From Deltaproteobacteria bacterium HGW-Deltaproteobacteria-15 (GTDB taxonomy: Bacteria; Desulfobacterota; DSM-4660; Desulfatiglandales; HGW-15): DNA of 64,000 nucleotides. The position numbers were made by a program, and so were the translations under genes. The stretch lies in the NCBI GenBank assembly GCA_002840535.1, contig PHBH01000001.1, positions 1 through 64,000 on the forward strand, given 5' to 3'. Below the pieces are notes generated by a model, which saw only the letters and a program-made list of their open reading frames with translations, did no database searches and was not told the DNA's origin. Of this stretch, positions 7,421 through 15,595 are shown piece after piece; position 1 is the stretch's first letter; every line of letters starts with the position of its first letter.

Positions 7421-8857
7421 TCAAGCAGCAACCGTCAACCTTTTCTCCTCCAACCCGACCATAAGACCCAGCCCGAAGTATCTCCCTGCACCCAGAGCCA
7501 GCGGTCCGCGCACGGCCTTTCTAAATTCCACTTTCACGTGGTATTGCGGATAGCGCATGTACCGGGCGGTCTGGTATGCCCCTGCCGGATAGCCGTGGTG
7601 GTTCCACGGCAACTTCCTATACCAGATGCTGGCTACCTGTGAAGGCGTGATCCCAGACTGCAGAAGCGACCTGCCGATGAGCTTTTCCGTTCTCCTCTTC
7701 CTCTTTTTTATCTGATCGTATCCCGGCAGGATCACTGGGGTGACCGTTTCCCAGACCATGCTTTCGGAGGTGAACCGGTCCACGACGCCATCTGAAGCGT
7801 GAATCGGGGACAGCATCGCAACGGGTTGCTCTCGGTACTTCAACTCGCAACCTTCCAACCCCCAGTTAAGGCGGGAGAGGACTGACGAGTCGGATGATTT
7901 CAGCATCACCCTCCGGATCATCCCATCGGCATGTCTATGTCCGACCGAAGGGAGAGGGAGACAGGAAACCTGCCTTCCCTTTTGGCCATGGCCGAGCAAT
8001 TCCTGTATGGTCTGATCGTCGTACCCCTCCCTCTGGAGCAAGCCATTGATCGCATGCCTCAGCATGGCAGCTACGGCAATTCCCTCCCTCGGGTCTCTCA
8101 CATAGGAACTGCGGCCGTCGACTTCAAGGAGATGGTAACACTGATAATGCTGATCCGGTTGTTCATCATCCCGGATATACCCTACCTGAAAATACTTCAG
8201 GGGCGTCTTTGTGAATGTGAGCCCCCCCTCTCTCCAGCCGGAGCTTATAAAATCACTGTAGCGAACCTCTGCAGACTGATAGCTCCCCTCGCATGGGACT
8301 CGGAGCACGCGGCCTTTGCCCGCATTTGAATGTGGGGTGAACCTTACTGTTGATCGAGGGGTCGCTGATGCCAACACCGCCCCGCTCGATGAGACCATAT
8401 CGACACCCCAGCCCAGGATCGTAATCTCACTCGCGTACTTCTTCACATCCTCTGCAAATGACTCGTTGCCTTCCGGCACTTCCCACGAATAATGGACCAT
8501 GTGGTCCCCTTCCAGGAACCATGGACTTGTGGCTTTAAATGCGTACCGTTTGGCTTTTTCATAGGGCGTTTCCGGGCGACTCTGAACGGCACGGGACATG
8601 GCAATGTCATCGTCGTTGTTAGGCACAGACCTGCGGCAAGTACTGCCGCTGATCGCCTCACAGGCAAAAATGGAGGGAGGCGGGAGACACTCCAGCCATC
8701 GCATGGCAGCACCGAATTTTGCATCCTCTATTCTTCTCGCCCGGCCCTGATTGTGACCTGCAATAATGGCCTGAAACAAGCGCATCGGCGCAGGGGGCCA
8801 TTCCTTCCCATGATACATGCCGGAAAGAAATGTAGCTGAAATCTCAAGTTGTTTCAT
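7421..8857 (-). CDS. csb2: Type I-G CRISPR protein Csb2 (Cas5-Cas6 fusion)
   Basis: This protein belongs to the GSU0054-like Cas5-6 family, the signature of subtype I-G. The N-terminal part is Cas5-like (QLEISATFLSGMYHG) and the C-terminal part Cas6-like, ending in the glycine-rich GPLALGAGRYFGLGLM segment. The Cas6 part is expected to cut the repeat RNA and stay with Cascade. An ATG at 8884 overlaps the csb1 stop as ATGA, but the one at 8857 has AAGGGGG in front and fits the family N-terminus better, giving 478 residues; both are possible. It is the last gene of the cas operon and reads directly toward the leader and array. Confidence 0.92.
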   Translation of the reverse strand: MKQLEISATFLSGMYHGKEWPPAPMRLFQAIIAGHNQGRARRIEDAKFGAAMRWLECLPPPSIFACEAISGSTCRRSVPNNDDDIAMSRAVQSRPETPYEKAKRYAFKATSPWFLEGDHMVHYSWEVPEGNESFAEDVKKYASEITILGWGVDMVSSSGAVLASATPRSTVRFTPHSNAGKGRVLRVPCEGSYQSAEVRYSDFISSGWREGGLTFTKTPLKYFQVGYIRDDEQPDQHYQCYHLLEVDGRSSYVRDPREGIAVAAMLRHAINGLLQREGYDDQTIQELLGHGQKGRQVSCLPLPSVGHRHADGMIRRVMLKSSDSSVLSRLNWGLEGCELKYREQPVAMLSPIHASDGVVDRFTSESMVWETVTPVILPGYDQIKKRKRRTEKLIGRSLLQSGITPSQVASIWYRKLPWNHHGYPAGAYQTARYMRYPQYHVKVEFRKAVRGPLALGAGRYFGLGLMVGLEEKRLTVAA

Positions 8858-8880
8858 ATCACCATCCCCCTTCGGTGGGC

Positions 8881-9900
8881 TCATGCCTGTTCATCGAGCT
8901 TTTTTTTCATCGATTCCCGGGCTTTCTTGGCATCGAAGGTTGCGCTCAAGGATGCCGGAGCCCCAAATTTCCTTGCCGCTTCATGGGCAAATGTTTGGAC
9001 TTCCTCAAAGCGGATGTTGGACTCCTCGGAACCACCGTTGAACTTGCTCGCCTCCATCCTAGCCGGGGTTCGTTGATCTGGAACTAGGAGACACCCCTGG
9101 CGTAAGTCGTGGACCCTGGGCGCGAGCATGGCCAAGAGGGCAAGACCGAGGATGTAGCGACGGAGGAGATCGGTTTCCTTATCGTCAGATCCCTTGAGCT
9201 GTCGAAGCGAGTGGAGGTTGAGCTGCGCCTCTCGAACGATCTTGCCGTGGACCAGGACACCTCCGTGGGTACCCCCGCTCGGGGCATCTGCAAGGCCGAC
9301 AGCTGAAGCGTCCTTCTTGTCTTTGTCCCCAAACCCGACATCCTGATACTTGAAGGTTGTGAAGTACTGGGCAGAGCGGGTCAATTCCTCCACATCATAC
9401 GCCCTGATGACCGAGTTAATTATTCGGGGGATTTTGGCATTCGTCTCCCGAGAGTCCCAGACGCCGAAGACGAGAGAGGTAGGCCCGATCCTGGCGAGGG
9501 GAACGGCGTTCCCTTTGTCACGAAAGGCAAGGAATGCGCCCGTGATCCGGTCATGGAGGTCTGAGAAGCGTATCGCGGCATCTGCAAGGCGGTGGCCCAT
9601 CTTCAACAGGTTGGCCTCGAGTTCCCCCGCCTTCACCGTTACCTGCGGCACGAGGGTTCTGTACTCATCCTCCAAGAACAGCATCTCCATCCGGTTTGCT
9701 TGCGATCCCAGGCTGTCAATAGCACACATCTTTCCGTTCCTGGTGGAGGAGATGTCATAGGTTGACTTCTTGTCACTTCCAACTGGGGGGGCATAGGTCG
9801 GAGGGAAAATCACCTCCCCCGTTGCAGGGCGCAACGGTTCCGTGAGGGACAAAGCGACAGCACCCGATTTGTACAACTGATCGATGGTTCCAATGGCCAT
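8881..9900 (-). CDS. csb1: Type I-G CRISPR protein Csb1 (Cas7)
   Basis: A 339-residue member of the GSU0053-like Cas7 family, the backbone subunit of the type I-G Cascade that coats the spacer RNA. Family hallmarks visible are IDSLGSQANRMEMLF near residue 62 and LVFGVWDSRETNAKIPRII near 143, followed by a conserved AYDVEELTRSAQY. CAGGAGGG lies just before the ATG and only one base separates it from the csb3 stop, so the two are translationally linked. The C-terminus is a charged helical tail (KKARESMKKKLDEQA). Nothing suggests decay. Confidence 0.93.
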   Translation of the reverse strand: MAIGTIDQLYKSGAVALSLTEPLRPATGEVIFPPTYAPPVGSDKKSTYDISSTRNGKMCAIDSLGSQANRMEMLFLEDEYRTLVPQVTVKAGELEANLLKMGHRLADAAIRFSDLHDRITGAFLAFRDKGNAVPLARIGPTSLVFGVWDSRETNAKIPRIINSVIRAYDVEELTRSAQYFTTFKYQDVGFGDKDKKDASAVGLADAPSGGTHGGVLVHGKIVREAQLNLHSLRQLKGSDDKETDLLRRYILGLALLAMLAPRVHDLRQGCLLVPDQRTPARMEASKFNGGSEESNIRFEEVQTFAHEAARKFGAPASLSATFDAKKARESMKKKLDEQA

Positions 9901-9901
9901 A

Positions 9902-10609
9902 TCAACCCTCCTGTTCTGAAAAATTGAAAACCTTGAACCTTCCGCTTTTGGTCACCTCGAACCTGTACCGCTGCACAGGGACAGGAAGTGCGGCACAGGA
10001 AAAGGCAAGCCTTGCCGGGAGAAGAGGCAGCATGTTCTGCCAAAGACAATATGAGTAGACGTATGAATAGCCGCGCCTGCCGACCTCCCTCGGGAGGAAG
10101 GTCTGGAGCCCGATCATTGCAAGGGTCTCAGCAAAGGGGCGTGTGTGAACGGCCCCGATACCCTGGTCATTCGGTGAATAGCCAATCTCGATGCTCACCC
10201 ACGTGGACCGGGGATCCGTGCCAAGCCGCTTTGTGAGTGGAACCGAACCAGCTAGGAAATTGCCATTGGGGGCCTTTTCCCGCACCTTGTCGCAGGCACC
10301 AAGGAGGTCTTCGAGCAAATTCTTCGGGTTGACCTGACCAGCCCAGAGTTTGAGCTTTCTCCCCTCACGCATCCACCAGTTCAGATGGATTCCCGCCAGG
10401 GTTACCGAAGAAAGGTCAGGGGCGGCATCCATTTGGTCCGGTGTCAGGAGCAAGAGCAGGTCGTCCAGGGGCTCCGGTGTATCCAGGCGGAAATGCCCCT
10501 CTGTAGTGAAACCTGCCGTTGAGTATGACCGCGAAGCGGCGAGATTGAAGAGACCGCACGCGGCAAGCACTTCACCGGGATTTCGCGGCTCCAGCTTTAA
10601 CTCAATCAT
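9902..10609 (-). CDS. csb3: Type I-G CRISPR protein Csb3-like (Cas8 position)
   Basis: A 235-residue protein that begins IELKLEPRNPGEVLAAC, the N-terminal signature I associate with the Csb3/GSU0052 group of type I-G loci. In this subtype the gene between cas3 and cas7 fills the place of the large or Cas8-like subunit, expected to help target and PAM recognition. The start at 10609 overlaps the cas3 stop as ATGA; a longer frame reaching 10684 runs inside cas3 and is not needed. Assignment to Csb3 rather than another Cas8 form rests on size, position and this short motif. Confidence 0.8.
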   Translation of the reverse strand: MIELKLEPRNPGEVLAACGLFNLAASRSYSTAGFTTEGHFRLDTPEPLDDLLLLLTPDQMDAAPDLSSVTLAGIHLNWWMREGRKLKLWAGQVNPKNLLEDLLGACDKVREKAPNGNFLAGSVPLTKRLGTDPRSTWVSIEIGYSPNDQGIGAVHTRPFAETLAMIGLQTFLPREVGRRGYSYVYSYCLWQNMLPLLPARLAFSCAALPVPVQRYRFEVTKSGRFKVFNFSEQEG

Positions 10610-13344
10610 TGGGGCGCCCCCATAGCGTCGGCCGCCTTCACGAGGGTCTCCAGCCATGCGAGCTGCCACCAGCCGAAGCGGCACTGAAGACTGGTGAAGC
10701 GGTTTAATCCCGCCTGTGTGGACTCGTAGTTTTGCAGATACGGGAAAGTCCTGTCGTACGCTTGCTCGGAGAACCCTGGTCTAGCGTTCCCATGGTGAGC
10801 CGCGATGAGATGCAGAATCAGATCGGATTCCGGATGATCACGGACTTGCGGATCACGCTCAGCATCCAGCAAAGAACCGAACTCGTGACGATAACCACGT
10901 GTGAACCGGTGGTTGAATGTGGTGCGTCCGCTTTTCGCAAGCGGCTCCTCCTTAAAGTTGCCGATTGCCTTTTGCCAGCCCACCCGGTCTTTGCCTTTAT
11001 CGTGCCATCGGGCCGCTATGCAAATGGCTTGGGCCATGGCATCGGGAAGGCTGAACTTTGAGGCGAGGAGTCGCGCAGCCTCCTCAGACCTAGAGAGATG
11101 AGCGGCAAGTGTCTGTGGCTGCCTGGAGTATGCCGGCAGATTCTCCGATGGGGGTAAAGACCGTTCAGGGTTGGCCAGAACGACCAATGCCTTGTTTGTT
11201 GTCTCCTCCCCTTGATCGGTTATCTTGATATATTCTAGAACCGTGGACAGCCTGTAGCCCCTCGTTTGTGCGAGCCGCCGTGCAGCCTCCTCCAGGGATG
11301 AAGAGGCAAGACACTCGGCTCTTCCATCACTCTGGTGACACTCCCAAGAACCGGTATCCCTTTGGAATAAGAACCTCTCCCTTACCCCTGACTGATCCCC
11401 GACATCGGCAACTTTTTTTCGAAGAGTCTCTTCGGAGGTATCCAAGAGCCCGGAAGACGAAAGGCCGCCGATATCGGTCGGCAGAATCACAGTTCCCCAT
11501 TCGAGGCGTGCTCGACTCAGATTTTCCAGGGTGTCGAGGACCACGTCGCCATCCGAATCGATGAGTATGCCTTTCTGCTTTCGGCCTTGGGCTATACAGC
11601 GCTCATGAATCTCTGCAAGTGCCCTTCTGACTGCGGAGGTCCGCTCTTTCAACAATTCCTGCCTGTGAACAGGAAACAGCTCCAAATACTCCTTGACCTG
11701 TCTTTCAACCTCCGACGCCTCGTCATCCACAAAGAGAGGCAGGTCAAAACGCCAGAGGAGATGAGTTTCGGGCAACTCCTCCTCGGTTAGCCCATGCAGC
11801 CAGACTGACACGTCTGGACGTTGTGGATAATCACGAGCATTGATCCCCGTTGTGGACCAGGTATCCAAGGTCCAGGCGTCCAGGTCTAACACGAGAGGCA
11901 TCGGAGAAAAGGCATCCCTGACTAGTTCAGGTGACCTGAGCAGCTCGGAAAGGTTGTGCACCGAGGCATCCCCATTCATGGCGCCAAGCACCTCCCATGT
12001 GCGAGCCAAAGGATTGGGTGGATTTTTCTTCCCCCTGGTTTGCTTCTTGAATTCCTCCTCGACCCAGACCACATCAATTTCGCTTTCAGGGAAGAGACCA
12101 AACCGATTCACCCGCCCAAAGCGCTGTACCATGTTCTCCAGCGTGGTGAGGTCGCAAACGCAGTGGTCGGCATCCAGGTTCACACCGACCTCACCGGCTG
12201 ATGTGCTGATCAGGTAAACTGTCGCAGGATCTTGAACTGTGCGTTCCCGACCTGGGAGGAATCGCTTGAACGCATCCAGATCCATCAGCCGATCTCGTTC
12301 GTAGCCGCGAAGGGTACCTGTGAGAATGACAATACTGTCTTCCGCGTCCTTTCCTACCCTCTTAAGCAGCTTCTCCCGGACCCTCCTGGCGAGATCCACT
12401 GTGCGCACATAGACGAGCACAGCCACTCCATGCGGGTGGTGCCTCGCAGCCAGGTCGGAGATGAAGGCGGCTGCTTCTCTCCTCGGCACACCCCGATGGA
12501 GTTCAAGACGCTTCCGCCCCCCACTTTCCTCCAGTCCCATCCTCCTGCGGATTACAGGGTTTGAAAAGTCAGCATCAGTAAGAGAAAGTAAATCGCTCCG
12601 GGAATCCCCCGTCTGGGTGGCGCTTAGGTCGATTGCGTGGAAAGGCCGGAGGGAGACGCCTTTCCTGTTGAGGCTCACTGCAGTCTGGAGGGATTTCCCG
12701 AAGGCGGGCATGAGATGGCTCTCATCATGGACGATCAAAGCATCTTGCCCCAAAAGCCCGGCGTGAAGGGGCCTGTCCCTTTTCCCGTCACCGAAGCCCG
12801 AGAAGAAGAGTTTGGAACCGATCATGTCGACCGTGCCGATGATGATCGCGGCTCTTGCCGGATCGACCTTCCACTCCTGGTTGTCGGCAAGCCCGCCCCT
12901 TAGCGTGCTAACCGCCACTGGGCCGCGAGTCTGGTCTGTGGAAAGGGCGCGGAGAGCTTTCTGTAGGGCATCAAGACCGGGAGTCGGAGGATTGCCGAGC
13001 ACACTCAGGATCTGGTTCACCTCGTCCGTGGCCTGGTCGACGATTACACGGCGGTTCACCGTGTAAATGAGCCTTCTTGGAAGGTGGACAGTGCCGCGTT
13101 CGGCTTTCAGCCCCAGGCAGATCAACCAAATGGGGATGATCGAGGTCTTTCCGATCCCTGTAGGGATGTCACAAGCGGATGGTATGTCATTGGATAGGAA
13201 CCTTTCGGCCAAGTGTGCCTGCCAGGGGAAAGGTTCTCTAGCGGTCAGTTCCAGGAACAGCTTACGGAAGTTTTCGACCTGGTCGGTCACTTCTGATTCC
13301 CTGACTTGAGGGTTTGAGAAGTACTCCGGTGGGTGCATCTGCAC
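10606..13344 (-). CDS. cas3: Cas3 helicase-nuclease, type I-G (C-terminal HD domain)
   Basis: A 912-residue Cas3 with its HD nuclease at the C-terminus, as in GSU0051-type systems. Helicase motifs are intact: PTGIGKTS at 61-68, VHDESH, DLSATQT (motif III) and QRFGRVNR (motif VI). The HD domain shows AAHLSRSEEAA, ARWHDKGKDRVGWQ, YRHEFGSLL and IAAHHGNARPGF, giving the full H-HD-H-HH set. It should unwind and shred DNA bound by Cascade. It heads the leftward operon cas3-csb3-csb1-csb2. No cas1, cas2 or cas4 follows, although canonical I-G loci place cas4-cas1 and cas2 near the array. Confidence 0.95.
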   Translation of the reverse strand: MQMHPPEYFSNPQVRESEVTDQVENFRKLFLELTAREPFPWQAHLAERFLSNDIPSACDIPTGIGKTSIIPIWLICLGLKAERGTVHLPRRLIYTVNRRVIVDQATDEVNQILSVLGNPPTPGLDALQKALRALSTDQTRGPVAVSTLRGGLADNQEWKVDPARAAIIIGTVDMIGSKLFFSGFGDGKRDRPLHAGLLGQDALIVHDESHLMPAFGKSLQTAVSLNRKGVSLRPFHAIDLSATQTGDSRSDLLSLTDADFSNPVIRRRMGLEESGGRKRLELHRGVPRREAAAFISDLAARHHPHGVAVLVYVRTVDLARRVREKLLKRVGKDAEDSIVILTGTLRGYERDRLMDLDAFKRFLPGRERTVQDPATVYLISTSAGEVGVNLDADHCVCDLTTLENMVQRFGRVNRFGLFPESEIDVVWVEEEFKKQTRGKKNPPNPLARTWEVLGAMNGDASVHNLSELLRSPELVRDAFSPMPLVLDLDAWTLDTWSTTGINARDYPQRPDVSVWLHGLTEEELPETHLLWRFDLPLFVDDEASEVERQVKEYLELFPVHRQELLKERTSAVRRALAEIHERCIAQGRKQKGILIDSDGDVVLDTLENLSRARLEWGTVILPTDIGGLSSSGLLDTSEETLRKKVADVGDQSGVRERFLFQRDTGSWECHQSDGRAECLASSSLEEAARRLAQTRGYRLSTVLEYIKITDQGEETTNKALVVLANPERSLPPSENLPAYSRQPQTLAAHLSRSEEAARLLASKFSLPDAMAQAICIAARWHDKGKDRVGWQKAIGNFKEEPLAKSGRTTFNHRFTRGYRHEFGSLLDAERDPQVRDHPESDLILHLIAAHHGNARPGFSEQAYDRTFPYLQNYESTQAGLNRFTSLQCRFGWWQLAWLETLVKAADAMGAPQ

Positions 13345-13393
13345 GAATCGCGATGTCGAGAACGTGTGCGAGTTTCACGCAAGAGACCTTTTT

Positions 13394-13399
13394 TGTCAA
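13394..13399 (-). promoter_or_regulatory. Possible -35 box of the cas operon promoter
   Basis: A perfect TTGACA on the minus strand lies 50 bases before the cas3 ATG, between cas3 and the divergent operator. The corresponding -10 region is poor (GAAACT at 17 bases), so the promoter may be weak or activator-dependent. Confidence 0.3.
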
Positions 13400-13444
13400 G
13401 TCTTTTAATAGGATAACTGGAAGCGAATGATTACATGTTCTCCC

Positions 13445-13490
13445 TTGACGAAGCAAGTGTACTTAGGATACATTTGTATCAAAAGTACAC
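13445..13490 (+). promoter_or_regulatory. Promoter with nested 34-bp palindromic operator before the RHH-integrase operon
   Basis: GTGTACTT (13457-13464) and AAGTACAC (13483-13490) are perfect arms, and inside them GATACA (13467-13472) and TGTATC (13475-13480) share the same centre; 14 of 17 pairs match. A TTGACG -35 box (13445-13450) and TACATT (13469-13474), 18 bases apart, put the -10 box at the palindrome centre. Binding of a dimer of dimers here would block transcription. The RHH protein encoded next is the obvious autorepressor, by inference. Confidence 0.65.
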
Positions 13491-13502
13491 GGGAGGCGCC
13501 AT

Positions 13503-13646
13503 ATGGCGGTTGTGAACCTGAGAGAGTTTCCGGATGACCTTCACCGGAAGGCAAAGGCAGAGGCGGCCCTTATGGGGATCACCTTGAAAGAGCTGATAAT
13601 AAGGGCATTGACGGAGTACATCCAAAAGAAGAAGAAAGGAGGATAA
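13503..13646 (+). CDS. Ribbon-helix-helix (Arc/CopG-like) regulator, 47 residues
   Basis: A short gene starting MAVVNLREFPDDLHRKAK. The strand VNLREFP followed by two helices (DDLHRKAKAEAALMG and TLKELIIRALTEYIQ) is the classic ribbon-helix-helix fold of Arc/CopG/ParD-type DNA-binding dimers; some antitoxins share it, but no toxin gene is adjacent. GGGAGG ends 6 bases before the ATG. Its AAAGGAGG 3' end doubles as the ribosome-binding site of the integrase gene, which starts 5 bases after its stop, so both are one operon. It most likely binds the palindrome just upstream and controls integrase expression. Confidence 0.8.
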   Translation: MAVVNLREFPDDLHRKAKAEAALMGITLKELIIRALTEYIQKKKKGG

Positions 13647-13651
13647 GACCA

Positions 13652-14803
13652 ATGGCTTGTCTGGTAAAAAGGAGGGGCCGATATGTCATAGATTTCTATG
13701 ACCAGACCGGTAAGAGGCGGTGGAAAACCCTTCACAAAAACATAACAAAGAAAAAGGCCAAGGAAGAGCTTCGAGACATTGAGGAGCTGGTTGCAAACGG
13801 AGCCTATCTCCCTGCCAAGAAGGTTCCCCTTTTCTCGACGGTTGCCGAGGATTGGATCAAACACAAGAAGGGATTCCTTCGGGAGTCGACATGGGAAGTC
13901 TGCAAGACACATACGAAACTTCACTTCAAGACCCTGGAGGCAATGAAAATAAACCGGATTACTACGGCCACCTGCGAGAAATGGATAGGCGAGAAGCAGG
14001 CCGACAAAATGAACCTGAACACGCTCAGAAAGCTCCTGGTCACCCTGAACCAGATTTTCACCTATGCCGTAAGACACCGTTACATTGGGTACAATCCTTT
14101 ACGGGAAGCAGAAAGACCGAGGGACCAGGGACACGAGGAGAAGAAGGAAATGCGTGTTCTCAATCCCGAGCAGATAAAGATTTTCTTGGAGAACACCGAG
14201 GAGCAAAAGTACCGGGTTCTCTTCACCCTCGCCACGTTCAGCGGGGCAAGGCAGGGAGAACTCTTAGGGCTCAAGTGGAAAGATTTCGACTGGAATAACA
14301 AACAGGTTCACATCCAGAGGACATTCAACAACGGCCGTTTTTTTGCAGTTAAGACGAGGGCTTCAAACCGCAGGATCGATCTTGGACCCATTGTCATACA
14401 GGAGTTGAAGAAGTGGAAGCTCGCGAGCGGGAAGAGCAAGCTCGGACTCGTTTTCCCCAATGAGGAGGGCGAGCCGTTGGATCACCACAACATGGTGAAC
14501 AGGTTCTTCATCCCGGCACTAAAGAAAGCTGGATTCTGCAAGAAGTTGGAGAACGGAAAGGTCGACCGGATTCGGTTCCACGACCTGCGCCACACGTACG
14601 CGAGCCTGCTGGTCGAACAGGGGGAGAACATAAAGTACATTCAGACCCAGCTCGGCCACTCCTCCCCTACCGTGACCCTGAACGTCTATGCCCACCTCAT
14701 GAAGCCCACCAACCAGGACTCCGCGAAGAGGCTGGAAAGCACCATTTTCGAGGCTACCGGTAGCAAAATGGTAGCAAACGACGAAAAAGGGGTCACGGCA
14801 TGA
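13652..14803 (+). CDS. int: Tyrosine recombinase/integrase
   Basis: A 383-residue phage-type integrase with an N-terminal arm-binding part (YVIDFYDQTGKRRWKTLH), a core-binding SAM-like domain around residues 65-160 and a catalytic domain. Catalytic residues are visible: arginine in GARQGELLGL, HDLRHTYAS (H-x-x-R), the histidine in LGHSSP and the nucleophile in TLNVYAHL. The gene ends 45 bp from the 3' end of tRNA-Val, pointing toward it, so this tRNA is the likely attachment site. It is co-transcribed with the preceding RHH gene. Confidence 0.95.
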   Translation: MACLVKRRGRYVIDFYDQTGKRRWKTLHKNITKKKAKEELRDIEELVANGAYLPAKKVPLFSTVAEDWIKHKKGFLRESTWEVCKTHTKLHFKTLEAMKINRITTATCEKWIGEKQADKMNLNTLRKLLVTLNQIFTYAVRHRYIGYNPLREAERPRDQGHEEKKEMRVLNPEQIKIFLENTEEQKYRVLFTLATFSGARQGELLGLKWKDFDWNNKQVHIQRTFNNGRFFAVKTRASNRRIDLGPIVIQELKKWKLASGKSKLGLVFPNEEGEPLDHHNMVNRFFIPALKKAGFCKKLENGKVDRIRFHDLRHTYASLLVEQGENIKYIQTQLGHSSPTVTLNVYAHLMKPTNQDSAKRLESTIFEATGSKMVANDEKGVTA

Positions 14804-14848
14804 ACCGCAACCCCCGCTATAACCTGCTGAATACCCAGCCTAATTGTC

Positions 14849-14880
14849 TGGTAGGCACGAAGGGGATTGAACCCTTGACC
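14849..14880. other. Probable attachment site core in the tRNA-Val 3' end
   Basis: The CCA end and T-arm of tRNA-Val face the integrase gene. Elements of this kind recombine in this part of the tRNA and restore it on integration. The exact crossover is unknown because the second copy is not in the window. Confidence 0.4.
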
Positions 14881-14923
14881 CCTACCGTGTCAGAGTAGTG
14901 CTCTCCCACTGAGCTACGTGCCT
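14849..14923 (-). tRNA. tRNA-Val(GAC)
   Basis: Read on the minus strand it folds as a standard cloverleaf: acceptor AGGCACG/CGTGCCT, D-arm GCTCAGTGGGAGAGC, anticodon stem CTACT/GGTAG with loop CTGACAC (anticodon GAC), T-loop TTCAATC, discriminator A and encoded CCA. It lies just downstream of pgsA on the same strand and is probably the integration site of the element to its left. Confidence 0.95.
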
Positions 14924-14972
14924 GTTTGGGAATAAATAGGTATTACCAAGCCGTTGCAGGGGTGTCAAGTCC

Positions 14973-15578
14973 TTATTCTCCTTTGGGCCCTGGTTCGCGT
15001 GGCTGGTCGGCAACACCAGCCTTATTGTTCCTGCGCCCGTTGGGGCTCTCTCCCATGAATCCCAACCACAAATAGATGTAATGAAGACCGGAGATGATGG
15101 TCAATAAGCCGGTGGCATAAAAGAGGAAGTCATAGAACAGCGGCCGGAAAGCGAAGTAAGGTTGAGAAAGCACGGCCAGCACCGTGATGAACTGGAAACA
15201 GGTGTTCACTTTGCTGATGATGGAAGGTTTGACCTTCAGATCGACGCGGTTGAGGGAGATGATGAGGACTCCGAGGAGGATGAGAAAATCCCTTGCAAGC
15301 ACCATGACTGCAAGCCAACTCGGGAGGGAATGAATCACGGCCAGCACTACATAGGAGCTCACCAGCAGGATCTTGTCCGCCAGAGGATCCAGGTAGGTTC
15401 CAAGTCTGCTTTTCTGCTTGAAAAGACGGGCGACCATCCCGTCAATGCCATCGCTCACCCCGCACGCCACGAAAATGATCAGGGCTGTCAGGAATTGTTC
15501 CCCCATGAGAGAAATAATGAACACCGGGGTGAGGATGATTCGTATTATGGTTATCAGGTTCGGAACGGTCATTCGCAT
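14973..15578 (-). CDS. pgsA: CDP-alcohol phosphatidyltransferase, PgsA-like
   Basis: A 201-residue membrane enzyme predicted to join CDP-diacylglycerol with glycerol-3-phosphate to give phosphatidylglycerophosphate. The diagnostic active-site motif is complete: DGMVARLFKQKSRLG followed by TYLDPLAD (D-G-x2-A-R-x8-G-x3-D-x3-D). The N-terminus MTVPNLITIIRIILTPVF is typical of PgsA, and four to five hydrophobic spans are visible. Another CDP-alcohol transferase is possible but less likely. It is followed by tRNA-Val on the same strand and preceded by a lipoprotein gene. Confidence 0.88.
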   Translation of the reverse strand: MRMTVPNLITIIRIILTPVFIISLMGEQFLTALIIFVACGVSDGIDGMVARLFKQKSRLGTYLDPLADKILLVSSYVVLAVIHSLPSWLAVMVLARDFLILLGVLIISLNRVDLKVKPSIISKVNTCFQFITVLAVLSQPYFAFRPLFYDFLFYATGLLTIISGLHYIYLWLGFMGESPNGRRNNKAGVADQPREPGPKGE

Positions 15579-15595
15579 GATACCTTGTCAGGAGA

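Larger units (their letters stand above)
1..14848. mobile_element. Integrative element at tRNA-Val carrying a type I-G CRISPR-Cas system (left end outside window)
   Basis: The tyrosine integrase stops 45 bp short of the 3' end of tRNA-Val(GAC), the usual layout of an element integrated into a tRNA 3' end. Leftward from there lie a CRISPR effector operon and array, a small Cys4 protein, a degenerate helicase, a primase/ATPase and an excisionase-like HTH gene; to the right of the tRNA everything is core chromosome. By eye I found no second copy of the tRNA 3' sequence in bases 1-13,000, so the left attachment site is probably beyond base 1. No capsid, terminase, tail or conjugation gene is visible. 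That it is a phage satellite or small integrative element is inference. Confidence 0.75.

Noticed and set aside
7234..7464. 76-residue plus-strand frame over the leader
   Set aside because: It begins in a CRISPR repeat and runs antisense into csb2.
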